Part shown: one piece after another, positions 35,733-44,646 of the stretch
How positions within the stretch are numbered: position 1 is the stretch's first letter
Layout: the number at the start of each line of letters is the position of its first letter
NCBI GenBank assembly: GCA_963678585.2
Contig: CAXXGA010000002.1
Coordinates: 62,001-126,000, forward strand
Source of the DNA: Breoghania sp963678585
Lineage (GTDB): Bacteria; Pseudomonadota; Alphaproteobacteria; Rhizobiales; Stappiaceae
DNA: 64,000 nt
Direction of reading: 5' to 3'
Translations under genes and position numbers: made by a program
The notes under the pieces: model-generated
Seen by the model: only the letters and a program-made list of their open reading frames with translations
Databases searched by the model: none
Told to the model about the DNA's origin: nothing

Positions 35733-36257
35733 GTGAGCACGATCACCGAGCCCATGAACGACACGCAAAAACCTGTGAAGCGCATGACCGGTCGCACGGT
35801 TCTGGCCTGGATTATCGGGTTCTTCCTGGTGATCTTCGCTGCCAACGCCGCTTTCATCTATCTCGCGCTGTCCAGCTGGACGGGCTTGGAAGTGGAAAGC
35901 TCCTACAAGGCGGGGCAGGAGTATCAGGGCGAGATCGATGCGGCCAGCCGACAGAATGCGCGCGCCTGGCAGGTAGACGCCCACCTCGCACGCGATGCGG
36001 CGGGGCTCGGCACCATCCGGCTTGAGGCGCGCGACAAGGATGGCGCGCCGCTCTCCGGGCTTGCCTTCAGCGCCCTTCTGGAGCGGCCCACACATCGCGC
36101 CGATGACCGTACGGTGACGCTCGCGGAGAGCGAAGCCGGGGTCTACGTCGGCACGCTTGAAAACCTCGCGCCTGGCCAGTGGGACATGCGGCTTGAGGGC
36201 GATGACGCAAGCGGCGTCGTCTTCCGCTCGCGCAATCGCGTCTTTCTGAGCCAATAG
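35733..36257 (+). CDS. ccoH: FixH family protein (CcoH)
   Basis: A 174-residue oxidase assembly factor. It has a single N-terminal helix (TVLAWIIGFFLVIFAANAAFIYLAL) and a periplasmic beta domain (WQVDAHLARDAAGLGTIRLEARDKDGAPLSG) typical of FixH/CcoH. The GTG at 35733 has a GGAG site eight bases upstream and starts seven bases after ccoG; an ATG at 35754 is the alternative. CcoH helps join cbb3 subunits in other species. Confidence 0.92.
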   Translation: MSTITEPMNDTQKPVKRMTGRTVLAWIIGFFLVIFAANAAFIYLALSSWTGLEVESSYKAGQEYQGEIDAASRQNARAWQVDAHLARDAAGLGTIRLEARDKDGAPLSGLAFSALLERPTHRADDRTVTLAESEAGVYVGTLENLAPGQWDMRLEGDDASGVVFRSRNRVFLSQ

Positions 36258-36377
36258 AACGGCAAGGTCCGCGCACCGGAGCGAGAACCGCGCGCAATAC
36301 GCCTGAGAAGGGATGTTGCGCGAGCGCCCTCGAGGGCGCAGGATTTCGCTCCGCGGCAGGCTTTGCGGGAGGATGCC

Positions 36378-38573
36378 ATGAACGTGCATACGCGAGACTG
36401 GAGCGCCTTCGTCACCTCAGGCCCCCACGGGGCCGCTCATATCGAGCTTGCCGTGGAAGGGGTCCATTGCGCCGCCTGCATGGCCCGCATCGAGAAGGGG
36501 CTGGGCCGGATTGATGGCGTTGAAAACGCCCGTCTGAACCTGACCACCCATCGTCTCGCAGTGGACTGGCAGCCCGAGCGCACCAATGCGGGCGCGGTGG
36601 TGGACAAGCTGGAAGGCATGGGCTTCAAGGCGCATCCCTTCGATCCCGGCGCCGTGCGCGGGCGCGACGATGCGCATAGCCGTGAATTGCTGCGCGCGCT
36701 TGCGGTTGCCGGTTTCGGCGGCATGAACATCATGCTGCTGTCGGTCTCCGTGTGGTCGGGCAATGTCACCGACATCACGCCGGAGACCCGCGACCTCTTC
36801 CACTGGATCTCCGCGCTCATCGCTCTTCCGGTCGTTGCCTATTCCGGCCGTCCCTTCTTCGTCAGCGCATGGTCGGCGATCCGCTCGCGCGCGCTGAATA
36901 TGGACGTGCCGATTTCCATCGGCGTAGTGCTCGCCGTCTTCATGTCGTTGCTGCAGACGATCCAGCACGCCCATCACGCCTATTTCGACAGCGCGGTGAT
37001 GCTGCTGTTCTTCCTGTTGATCGGTCGTTTTCTCGATCAGAACATGCGTCGTCGCACACGCTCCTTCGCCGAGAACCTGGCGGCGCTACGCGCGGAGACC
37101 GCGCGTCTCGTCAGACCCGACGGCACGACAGCGGATGTGCCGCTTTCGCAGGTGGAGCCGGGCGCGCAGGTTCTGATATCGGCGGGCGAGCGCGTCTCCG
37201 TCGATGGGGTGATTGAAGAGGGCGCATCCGAAATCGACCAGAGCCTCGTCACCGGCGAAACCCGGCTCGCCGACGTGGGACCGGGCGATATCGTCCATGC
37301 CGGAACGCTCAATGCCGCAGGTGCGCTGACGGTGCGGGTGACGGCGGCGGCCAAGGGCACGCTTCTGGATGAAGTGACCCGCCTTCTGGAAACCGCCTCG
37401 CAGGCCAAATCCCGCTATATCCGGCTGGCCGACCGCGCGGCCCAGCTCTATGCGCCTTTTGTGCATACGGCCGCCGCGGTCACTTTCCTCGGTTGGCTCA
37501 TTGCAGGTATCGGCTGGCAGCCCGCGTTGGTGATCGCCATTTCCGTGCTGATCATCACCTGTCCCTGCGCGCTGGGACTTGCGATCCCGGCGGTGCAGGT
37601 CGTCTCAAGCGGACTTCTCTTCAACAAGGGCGTTCTGCTCAATTCCGGCGATGCGCTGGAACGGTTCGCGACCGTCGACACCATCGTCTTCGACAAGACC
37701 GGCACGCTCACCCTGCCGGATGCGACGCTCGCCAACCGGGAAGAGGTCAACGATGAGGATCTGGCGCTGGCGGGCCGTCTGGCGCTTGCAAGCCGTCATC
37801 CGCTGGCGACAGCCCTTGCGCGCGCCAGCGGGGCGAAGGAGCCTGTTTCGGGTGCGCGCGAAGCCGCAGGATCCGGCGTTGTGGCAAGCGTGGATGGGGC
37901 GGAGTGCAAACTCGGCAGCCCGCGCTATTGCGGCGTCGAGGAGAGCGTCGTTGCCCATGCGCTTGCCGATCATCCCGATGCCTCCATCATCGCGCTCAGG
38001 CGCGGCGATGCGGAGTCCGTGCTCTTCGTGGTGCGTCAGGCCATCCGTCCCGATGCGGGCGAGGTCATCGCGCAGTTGAAGAAGCGGGGGTTGAAGATCG
38101 AAATTCTTTCAGGCGACCGCGAGGCGGCTGTGGCCATGGTCGCAAACGAACTGGGTGTCTCCGACTATGCGGCGGGTCTCGATCCGCGCGCCAAGATCGC
38201 CCGGCTTGCGGCGCTGAAGGAGGAGGGCCGCAAGATCCTGATGGTGGGCGACGGGCTCAACGACGCGCCCGCCCTTGCCGCGGCCCATGTCTCCATGTCG
38301 CCCGTCTCTGCCGTGCATCTGAGCCAGGCGGCGGCCGATGCTGTCTTCCTCGGTGAGAGCCTGACGGCTGTGCCCGCGGCGCTCAGTACCTCGCGCCGCG
38401 CCCATGCCGCCATGCGTCAGAACCTGATGCTGGCCTCCATCTACAATCTTATCGCCGTGCCGATTGCGGTTGCGGGCTTCGTGACGCCGCTGCTGGCGGC
38501 CCTTGCCATGTCGGCGTCCTCCATCGTCGTAACCCTGAACGCGCTTCGCCTGCGCTTCGGTGCGAGCGAATGA
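36378..38573 (+). CDS. ccoI: Copper-translocating P-type ATPase CcoI (FixI)
   Basis: A 731-residue P1B-type ATPase that exports copper for cbb3 oxidase assembly. An N-terminal HMA domain has the CAAC metal site (C31, C34 in GVHCAACMARIEKGL). Eight helices include the transmembrane CPC motif (IITCPCALGLAIPAVQ). The actuator has SLVTGE, the phosphorylation site is FDKTGTLTLPD, and the hinge is MVGDGLNDAPALAAA. The ATG at 36378 follows GGGAGG; a TTG at 36363 is less likely. Third in ccoGHIS. All catalytic motifs are intact. Confidence 0.96.
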   Translation: MNVHTRDWSAFVTSGPHGAAHIELAVEGVHCAACMARIEKGLGRIDGVENARLNLTTHRLAVDWQPERTNAGAVVDKLEGMGFKAHPFDPGAVRGRDDAHSRELLRALAVAGFGGMNIMLLSVSVWSGNVTDITPETRDLFHWISALIALPVVAYSGRPFFVSAWSAIRSRALNMDVPISIGVVLAVFMSLLQTIQHAHHAYFDSAVMLLFFLLIGRFLDQNMRRRTRSFAENLAALRAETARLVRPDGTTADVPLSQVEPGAQVLISAGERVSVDGVIEEGASEIDQSLVTGETRLADVGPGDIVHAGTLNAAGALTVRVTAAAKGTLLDEVTRLLETASQAKSRYIRLADRAAQLYAPFVHTAAAVTFLGWLIAGIGWQPALVIAISVLIITCPCALGLAIPAVQVVSSGLLFNKGVLLNSGDALERFATVDTIVFDKTGTLTLPDATLANREEVNDEDLALAGRLALASRHPLATALARASGAKEPVSGAREAAGSGVVASVDGAECKLGSPRYCGVEESVVAHALADHPDASIIALRRGDAESVLFVVRQAIRPDAGEVIAQLKKRGLKIEILSGDREAAVAMVANELGVSDYAAGLDPRAKIARLAALKEEGRKILMVGDGLNDAPALAAAHVSMSPVSAVHLSQAAADAVFLGESLTAVPAALSTSRRAHAAMRQNLMLASIYNLIAVPIAVAGFVTPLLAALAMSASSIVVTLNALRLRFGASE

Positions 38574-38602
38574 ACCCGCGGGACCTGAAACGGATCTGAA
38601 CC

Positions 38603-38785
38603 ATGGAAGTCGTCATCTATCTGATCCCCATCGCGCTGTTTCTGGGCGGGCTCGGCCTTGTCGGTTTTCTCTGGTCCCTGCGCAGCGGACAATATGACGA
38701 CATGGAAGGCGCCAAGTGGCGCGTCCTGTCCGACGACGACCTGCCGCCCGACCAGAGGCCGCATCACCAGGGCCGGGGCGAGTAG
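38603..38785 (+). CDS. ccoS: Cbb3-type cytochrome oxidase assembly protein CcoS
   Basis: A 60-residue single-helix protein (VVIYLIPIALFLGGLGLVGFLWSLRSGQYDDMEG) with the conserved SGQ(Y/F)DD(M/L)EGAKWRVL segment after the helix. CcoS is needed for cofactor insertion into the cbb3 oxidase. Last gene of ccoGHIS, followed by a bidirectional terminator. Confidence 0.94.
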   Translation: MEVVIYLIPIALFLGGLGLVGFLWSLRSGQYDDMEGAKWRVLSDDDLPPDQRPHHQGRGE

Positions 38786-38815
38786 GGCAGAGGCCGACAA
38801 TCCGGACATGAAAAT

Positions 38816-38845
38816 GGCCCGCGCCTGAATGGCGCGGGCCTTTTT
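38816..38845. terminator. Bidirectional terminator between ccoS and hemA
   Basis: A perfect 10-bp stem GGCCCGCGCC/GGCGCGGGCC with a TGAAT loop, followed by five T residues on the plus strand. On the minus strand the stem is followed by ATTTT. It lies between the convergent ccoS and hemA genes. Confidence 0.85.
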
Positions 38846-38874
38846 CATGTCCCACTTCAAACTTGTGAAGCGTG

Positions 38875-40155
38875 TCAGCCGCCGGAGGCGGAGAAAATGT
38901 CCTGGTCGAGCTTTTCGGCCATGGCCGTCACGTCCTGCGAGGCGGTGCCCAGCGGAAGCTCAAGCCGCGTCCACACATCCACCAGCGCATCGCGCAGATG
39001 CTCGATCAGCGCGTCGTTGTGGAACGGCGTCGGCGTGATGCGCAGCCGCTCGGTTCCGCGCGGAACGGTCGGGTAGTTGATCGGCTGAATGTAGATGCCG
39101 TGATCGGCCAGCAGGATGTCGCTCGCCGCCTTGCACTTCTCCGGATCTCCGACGAGGACCGGAACGATGTGGGTTTCCGACGGCATGACCGGCAGTCCGA
39201 CGGACGCCAGAACGTCCTTGGTGCGCTGTGCCTGACGCTGCTGGGCCTCGCGCTCTGCACCCGAGGTCTTGAGATGGCGGATGGAGGTGGCGGCCGCCGC
39301 AGCCAGTCCCGGCGGGATCGCGGTGGTGAAAATGAAGCCCGGCGCGTAGGAGCGAACCGCATCCACCAGCGCCGCAGAGCCGGTTATGTAACCGCCCAGC
39401 ACGCCGAATGCCTTGGCCAGCGTTCCCTCGATCACGTCCACCCGGTCCATCACGTCGTCGCGCTCGGCGATGCCTCCGCCGCGCGGGCCGTACATGCCGA
39501 CCGCGTGAACCTCGTCGAGATAGGTCATGGCGTTGTACTTGTCGGCCAGGTCGCAGATCTTCTCGATCGGCGCGATGTCGCCGTCCATGGAGTAGACGGA
39601 TTCGAAGACGATCAGCTTGGCGCGGTCGTTGCCCGCCGCCTTGAGCAGATCTTCAAGATGCTCCAGATCGTTATGCCGCCAGACCTGCTTGTGCATGCCA
39701 GAGCTTTTCACGCCCGCAATCATGGAGGCGTGGTTGAGCTGGTCGGACAGGATCAGGCAGTCCGGCAGAAGCTTGGCGATGGTGGAGATCGAAGCCTCGT
39801 TGGAGACGAAGCCGGACGTGAAGACCAGCGCGGCTTCCTTGCCGTGCAGATCGGCAAGCTCGGCTTCAAGCTGGACGAGCGGATGGTTGGTGCCGGAAAT
39901 ATTGCGGGTGCCGCCGGCGCCTGCGCCCATGCGATCCACCGTTGACTTCAGTGCTTCGAGAACCTGTGGGTTCTGTCCCATGCCGAGGTAATCATTGGAG
40001 CACCAAACAGTGATTTCACGCTCCAGACCGTTCTCCGCGCGCCAGATGGCGTGGGGGAATTTGCCGGCAATGCGCTCCAGATCGGCAAAGACGCGATAGC
40101 GCTTCTCGTCGCGTAACGCATCGACAGCAGTCGCGAAAATGGCCTGATAGTCCAT
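38875..40155 (-). CDS. hemA: 5-aminolevulinate synthase
   Basis: A 426-residue PLP enzyme condensing glycine and succinyl-CoA to 5-aminolevulinate, the alphaproteobacterial first step of heme synthesis. It has the family N-terminus (ALRDEKRYRVFADLERIAG), the substrate-binding GAGAGGTRNISGTNHP, the cofactor aspartate region TYLDEVHAVGMYGPRGGG and the PLP lysine in EGTLAKAFGVLGGY. The C-terminal TPTPFHND segment is intact. Convergent with ccoS. Its place beside the oxidase and hemN fits increased heme demand, but no FixK box was found upstream of it. Confidence 0.98.
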   Translation of the reverse strand: MDYQAIFATAVDALRDEKRYRVFADLERIAGKFPHAIWRAENGLEREITVWCSNDYLGMGQNPQVLEALKSTVDRMGAGAGGTRNISGTNHPLVQLEAELADLHGKEAALVFTSGFVSNEASISTIAKLLPDCLILSDQLNHASMIAGVKSSGMHKQVWRHNDLEHLEDLLKAAGNDRAKLIVFESVYSMDGDIAPIEKICDLADKYNAMTYLDEVHAVGMYGPRGGGIAERDDVMDRVDVIEGTLAKAFGVLGGYITGSAALVDAVRSYAPGFIFTTAIPPGLAAAAATSIRHLKTSGAEREAQQRQAQRTKDVLASVGLPVMPSETHIVPVLVGDPEKCKAASDILLADHGIYIQPINYPTVPRGTERLRITPTPFHNDALIEHLRDALVDVWTRLELPLGTASQDVTAMAEKLDQDIFSASGG

Positions 40156-40334
40156 TCGTTCGTCCTTTTATTCATTCTAAGGTGAACACTAGCGCGGATC
40201 GTCACTCATGTCGAACATCAGTTGGACCGATGGGCCTGAAAGCGGCGATGTTCGCCCTCGACGGCTGTGCGGATCAAACCTAACGCTCCGTTCACCTTTT
40301 TATCGGATAAAGTTGTGCGATACGGAGGTTTGAT

Positions 40335-40829
40335 GTGGTGAGTCTTGATCTGGCTTCGCTCACCTTTCTGCTGGTCGAAGATAGCGCTTACATGCGTACG
40401 ATCTTGCGCACGATGCTGCAAGGTTTCGGGGCGAGACGGATCGTCGAAGCAGAAGATGGGGCCTCCGGTCTGGAGGCGATGGAGCGCGCCAATCCCGATA
40501 TCCTGATCCTGGATTGGGTCATGCCGATCCTTGACGGCGCGGACATGGTGCGCATGATCCGCACGCCGCAGAACCCGTTCGCCTATATTCCGATCATCAT
40601 GGTGACCGGCCATACCGAGCGCAGCCGCATCATAGAGGCGCGTCGCCTCGGGATTCACGAGCTGCTTTCCAAGCCGATTTCCGCAAAGGCCCTGTATCAG
40701 CGCGTTTCCGCGGTGATCCTCCATCCCCGCGATTTCGTGAAGACGCCAAGTTATTTCGGCCCCGCGCCGCGCGAAATACGCAACCGTCAGAAGATCTGGC
40801 AGGATACGGCGTCGGTCGACGGCGGTTAG
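40335..40829 (+). CDS. Single-receiver response regulator (CheY-like)
   Basis: A 164-residue protein with one receiver domain (LTFLLVEDSAYMRTILRTMLQGFG; phospho-acceptor D60 in DILILDWVMPILDG; LLSKPISAKAL) and a conserved basic tail (SYFGPAPREIRNRQKIWQD) but no output domain. The tail occurs in alphaproteobacterial stand-alone receivers of unknown output. GTG at 40335 follows a GGAGG six bases upstream. Transcribed away from hemA. The partner kinase is not identifiable here. Confidence 0.85.
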   Translation: MVSLDLASLTFLLVEDSAYMRTILRTMLQGFGARRIVEAEDGASGLEAMERANPDILILDWVMPILDGADMVRMIRTPQNPFAYIPIIMVTGHTERSRIIEARRLGIHELLSKPISAKALYQRVSAVILHPRDFVKTPSYFGPAPREIRNRQKIWQDTASVDGG

Positions 40830-41297
40830 GCTTATTCTGAATCCGTATAATTGACAATTACACCGTGGGAAGCCCGATTTTATCGGCCTTCCTGCGTATT
40901 CCTTGTTATCTTCTGCATTGTCACGCAGTGGTATGATCGCGAAATACCACGAAAGTGGTGAAATAACACATATCGCTTGCAACTCGCGGCCTTCGGTTCC
41001 TTACCCCCTTGAAACTGTGGCCGCGCCCTTTCTTCGTTCGGGACCGGCTTGAGTAGCACCGCCGTTCTTGAACAGGCTTCCTGTTTTGTTTGCGTCGCTC
41101 GGGTAGTGCTGTTGCCGGTCTCTCATGCCCGGCAAAGGTCCTCATCAGGCGAAAGGACATTTGCGAAGATGAAGCCCCGCTCACTTGCAAGTGGAGATGA
41201 CGGCACTGGTGCGACGGAAGGTCGCAGGTCCGCCGCGGCTTTGCGCCCCCCTCAAGCCTCTTCCCGAAGCCTTCTCGCGATGCGTTCCGGGGAATCA
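40830..41297. other. Intergenic region between two receiver genes
   Basis: About 470 bp up to the chosen start of the next gene. The reading frame of that gene stays open back to 41049, so the last 250 bp may be coding if an upstream start is used. No other gene or site was recognised. Confidence 0.4.
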
Positions 41298-42473
41298 ATG
41301 GAGACGCGTCCCGAACGCCGCGCGCTTTCCATCATGCTCATCGATGATGACGCGGTTGACGCCAAGTACATCCGCTGGCTGCTCGAGAACATGACGCGCT
41401 ATGCGGTGGAGGTTGTGGAGGTCGCCTCCGTAGAGGAAGCGCGCCGGTTGAGCGCGACACGCAGTTTCGATGTCTATCTGTCGGATTTCTGGCTGAACCG
41501 CGAGACATCCATCTCCTTCATCCGCGATATCTCCGCGCGCCAGCCGAAGGCCGCCATTCTTCTCCTGACCAGTCTCGGCAGCGAAGATATCGAGGAACTG
41601 GGCCTGCGGGCGGGTGCGCACGGTTTTCTCACCAAGTTCGAACTGTCCGAAAAGGCGCTGGAACTGGGCATTTCCGCCGGGCTGAGCCGCAGCGAGGCGA
41701 TGTTCGCCATGCGCCGGCGCATCCGCTGGCTCGAGCAGCGATATGAACACGTGCTGGGCCGGTCCGCGGCCGAGAGGCTGAGCTTTCTCGCGCGCCTCGA
41801 CGACCTGAGCCATCTGGCGAACGGCGCATCGGGCGAGGGAGTGGACGAGGTCTTGCAGGAATTGGCCGGATCGCTGGCAGAATTGCGCCGCGAACTGCTG
41901 GACGGTCTGGCGGGCGAGGGGCAGGGCGCGCGGGCAAAGCCGGAGGTGGGCGAGCCGGTTCAGGTCGAGTTCGATTTCCTGAACGACAGGGAGCCTGAGG
42001 GCGCCGAACCGGACGCAGATGACGCAAATGACGCAGACGACGCGGGCAGGCGCGCGCCGGAAGAGGAGCCGGTCGCCACGGATCTGCGCGACATCGTTGC
42101 AGACGCCGTCGATCTTTACGGTTATGAGGCCCAGTTGAAGGCGGTAGAGATTTCCGCAGTGGGAGCGGAGCATGTGATTCCGGTCGGCGGCGAGCGTGCC
42201 GTCTGGATCGCCGCGCTTGTCGGCATACTGGAATGGGTGGCGGGCATGTGTCCCACGGCGATCACCCTGTGGAGCCACCCGGCGCGAAACGGTATCCCGG
42301 CGACCGTCCGGATCCTCGGCCGCGCGGTTGCGGCCGGCGGGGATATCGAGGACGGCGCTCTTGTCTGGCCGTCGCAATTACTTCTGCCGCTCGGCGCAAC
42401 CCATGCCTGTGAGCGCAGCTCCGACGGCTCCGTCGCCGTCGTCCTCGGGCTGCCGCGCAGGCCCGCGTCGTAG
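41298..42473 (+). CDS. Receiver fused to a degenerate histidine-kinase-like region
   Basis: A receiver domain comes first (LSIMLIDDDAVDAKYIRWLLENM; acceptor Asp in VYLSDFWLNRETS; AHGFLTKFELS). A helical stretch resembling a DHp domain that has lost its histidine follows (AERLSFLARLDDLSHLANGAS), then an acidic linker (DADDANDADDAG), and a C-terminal part that reads like an eroded HATPase (DLRDIVADAVDLYGYEAQLKAVEIS ... AVWIAALVGILEWVAG) without N or G boxes. About 391 residues from the ATG at 41298; starts at 41280 and 41169 are possible. It would receive a phosphoryl group but not catalyse phosphorylation. The domain reading is inference. Confidence 0.72.
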   Translation: METRPERRALSIMLIDDDAVDAKYIRWLLENMTRYAVEVVEVASVEEARRLSATRSFDVYLSDFWLNRETSISFIRDISARQPKAAILLLTSLGSEDIEELGLRAGAHGFLTKFELSEKALELGISAGLSRSEAMFAMRRRIRWLEQRYEHVLGRSAAERLSFLARLDDLSHLANGASGEGVDEVLQELAGSLAELRRELLDGLAGEGQGARAKPEVGEPVQVEFDFLNDREPEGAEPDADDANDADDAGRRAPEEEPVATDLRDIVADAVDLYGYEAQLKAVEISAVGAEHVIPVGGERAVWIAALVGILEWVAGMCPTAITLWSHPARNGIPATVRILGRAVAAGGDIEDGALVWPSQLLLPLGATHACERSSDGSVAVVLGLPRRPAS

Positions 42474-42540
42474 CCCTCACTTCTCTTTCGTCCGCATTCG
42501 CGTTAAACCCGCAATAAATTCCTCTACAAGGGAAACGCGC

Positions 42541-43164
42541 ATGCCTTTGCAGCTTGAAGATTTCGCCCGCGCCCGCATCGTGCCGGTCGTTCGAACCTCC
42601 ACCCGCGCCAACGCAGAATTCGCCATCGAATGCCTCGTGGAAGCCGGGTTTCCGATCATCGAGATGACGCTGACCACACCCGAGGCGGACGCCATTATCG
42701 CGCGCTTCGCCGGGGAGCCCGGCATCGTTATCGGTGCGGGCACGGTGCTGTCGGGCGAACAGGCGCGCCGTATGGCCGATTGCGGTGCTGAGTTCCTCGT
42801 CTCGCCTGCCCTGCGCCCGCGGGTTGCGGATGTGGCGCGCGACATGAAGCTTCCCTTCTTCCTCGGGGCTGCCACGCCCAGCGAAGTTCTGGAAGCCCAT
42901 GAGATGGGCTCAACCGGGGTCAAGCTCTTCCCCGCTGCCCAGCTTGGCGGACCGGGCTTCCTCAAGGCCGTGCGCTCCGTCTATCCCGATATCGCCTTGA
43001 TGCCGACCGGTGGAATTTCAACTGATAACGCAAAGAGTTATCTGGATGCGGGCGCGATCTGCGTCGGCATGGGCGGCAAGCTTGTCGATGAAAAGGCGCT
43101 TGCTGCGGGCGACAAGGCCGCCGTCGAAGCCGCGGCCCGGCAGGCTCTGGAAGCGGTTGCCTGA
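42541..43164 (+). CDS. KDPG/KHG aldolase family protein
   Basis: A 207-residue class I aldolase of the 2-dehydro-3-deoxy-phosphogluconate / 4-hydroxy-2-oxoglutarate family. It has the general base glutamate in PIIEMTLTTPEA (E41), IGAGTVLSGEQ, SPALRPRVAD and the Schiff-base lysine in STGVKLFPAAQLGG (K128), then LMPTGGIS for phosphate binding. It cleaves KDPG to pyruvate and glyceraldehyde-3-phosphate, or a related keto acid. No edd or kinase partner adjoins it, so the exact substrate is open. Followed by a strong terminator. Confidence 0.92.
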   Translation: MPLQLEDFARARIVPVVRTSTRANAEFAIECLVEAGFPIIEMTLTTPEADAIIARFAGEPGIVIGAGTVLSGEQARRMADCGAEFLVSPALRPRVADVARDMKLPFFLGAATPSEVLEAHEMGSTGVKLFPAAQLGGPGFLKAVRSVYPDIALMPTGGISTDNAKSYLDAGAICVGMGGKLVDEKALAAGDKAAVEAAARQALEAVA

Positions 43165-43248
43165 GAGATCGGGCCGAAGAACCGGCGAGCCGCCGCTGCC
43201 TGTTCTTCGCAAGGGATGCTGATCTGATCGTGCGTCTTGCATGACGCT

Positions 43249-43278
43249 GGGGCAGGCTTTACTTGTGAAGCCTGCCCC
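43249..43278 (+). terminator. Terminator after the aldolase gene
   Basis: A perfect 11-bp stem GGGGCAGGCTT (43249-43259) with AAGCCTGCCCC (43268-43278) and an 8-base loop, followed by the T-rich GTTTCGTT. Confidence 0.75.
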
Positions 43279-43334
43279 GTTTCGTTACGGCTGCCTCGCT
43301 TTCCTGCATTCCTTTCCGCGTCTCAAGGTTTCCC

Positions 43335-44075
43335 ATGCTTCTCACCGAACTTCTCGTCATCTTCCTGTGCCTTGCCGCAGGCGGCATTCTCAAGGGAGCG
43401 ACAGGTGCGGGAACTCCTGTTCTGGCGGTTCCTGCGCTGGCGATGTTCTTCGATGTGAAAACGGCGGTCATCATCCTGCTGTTGCCCAACCTGATGACCA
43501 ACGCGAGCCAGATCTGGCGGTATCGCAGCTTTCTGCCGAAGCGGCCCTTCCTGAAGTTGTTTCTCGTCGGAGGCACGGTGGGCGCCGGGCTGGGTACATG
43601 GGCCCTCACGCAGCTTTCCGCTCAGACGCTGGAAGTCGGTGTGGGGATCGTGGTGCTCGTCTATATCGCCTTCCGGCTGCTTCACCCGCACTGGAAGCTC
43701 GGTGAGCGGGTGGGAACGGGCATCTCCCTGCCCGCAGGCGTCGTCGCCGGTATCCTGCAAGGGGCTTCCGGCATCTCCGCCCCCGTCTCCATCACCTATC
43801 TCAACGCGATGCGGCTGGAGCGGTCGGTCTTCATTCCCTCCATATCGGCCCTGTTCCTGCTCTTCGTGGCGGTGCAGATCCCCGCGCTTGTTGCGACGGG
43901 CGACATGACGGCGAAACTCTCTCTGATCAGCGCGGTCGCCGTTGCCCCGGTGCTGCTGGCCATGCCATTGGGCGCCCGGCTGGCGAAGAGCTTCTCTCCC
44001 GAAATCTTCGACCGGATCATCCTTACCCTTCTCGCAATCCTGGCCATCAAGCTGGTCTGGGGTGGCCTGTTCTGA
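43335..44075 (+). CDS. Sulfite exporter TauE/SafE family protein
   Basis: A 246-residue polytopic membrane protein of the TauE/SafE family, shorter than the one at 8265. The first repeat carries CLAAGGILKGATGAGTPVLAVPAL and the second GVVAGILQGASGISAPVSITYL; both give the glycine-rich signature. About eight helices. Starts after the aldolase terminator, so it is probably transcribed alone. Substrate unknown; family members export sulfite or organosulfur anions. Confidence 0.87.
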   Translation: MLLTELLVIFLCLAAGGILKGATGAGTPVLAVPALAMFFDVKTAVIILLLPNLMTNASQIWRYRSFLPKRPFLKLFLVGGTVGAGLGTWALTQLSAQTLEVGVGIVVLVYIAFRLLHPHWKLGERVGTGISLPAGVVAGILQGASGISAPVSITYLNAMRLERSVFIPSISALFLLFVAVQIPALVATGDMTAKLSLISAVAVAPVLLAMPLGARLAKSFSPEIFDRIILTLLAILAIKLVWGGLF

Positions 44076-44646
44076 TCGCTTTCCCGGCGACACGGTCGGG
44101 CAAATGTGTCGGTGCGGCTGTCTGACACGTTGGAATTGACACCCTTCAGCGAGGATTATGCGCCGCTTCCGGCCTCGGGCCTTCGATCCTGGCGTAACGG
44201 GAAGCGTTTGCGGACTGGCTCTTTACGGCGTTTCGAAAACGGAACGCGGACTTGCGGGGCTGCCGACTTGGATCATCGGGCGGATTTCGTGTCTCCCGGT
44301 GGTACATCGATAGCCGAAGTGCAAGGGGGCCTGATGATGTGTGCGGGCGAAGAGCCGACCACAGGAGAGCCGATTGCCGGCTCCCGGGCCGGTCCGCAAC
44401 CTGCTGCCAACACGCATGGGCAGAAATCACAGCCGGATTTTGACGCATTTGTAATTGCGCCGTCTCTCTCTAAAACCCGTAGCTTCGTCGCGATTGACAT
44501 GTTCGGTCGGCGAAAACCCTTCGAGCCCTGCTTTGAGGGCAGGTCTCATATGAAGTGCCCCTACTTCGACGCAGGGCTCTTCAATCCTACATTGTGCCCA
44601 TACGGCCCCGACCGATCATCCCATGTCGATTATCAAAGGTTTTGAG
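44076..44646. other. Intergenic region upstream of threonine/serine exporter gene
   Basis: About 570 bp. A frame at 44106-44645 is open but has no protein-family character. The last 120 bp contain a nested inverted repeat (44523-44579). Confidence 0.45.
44523..44579 (+). promoter_or_regulatory. Nested stem-loop in the leader of the ThrE-type gene
   Basis: Outer arms GAGCCCTGC (44523-44531) and GCAGGGCTC (44571-44579) enclose an inner pair GGGCA (44537-44541) and TGCCC (44556-44560). If transcribed it would fold into a structured leader ending 67 bases before the exporter start. No known riboswitch class was recognised. Confidence 0.35.

Noticed and set aside
44106..44645. 179-residue frame upstream of the ThrE-type gene
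   Set aside because: No family features, no convincing ribosome-binding site, and it overlaps the structured leader.
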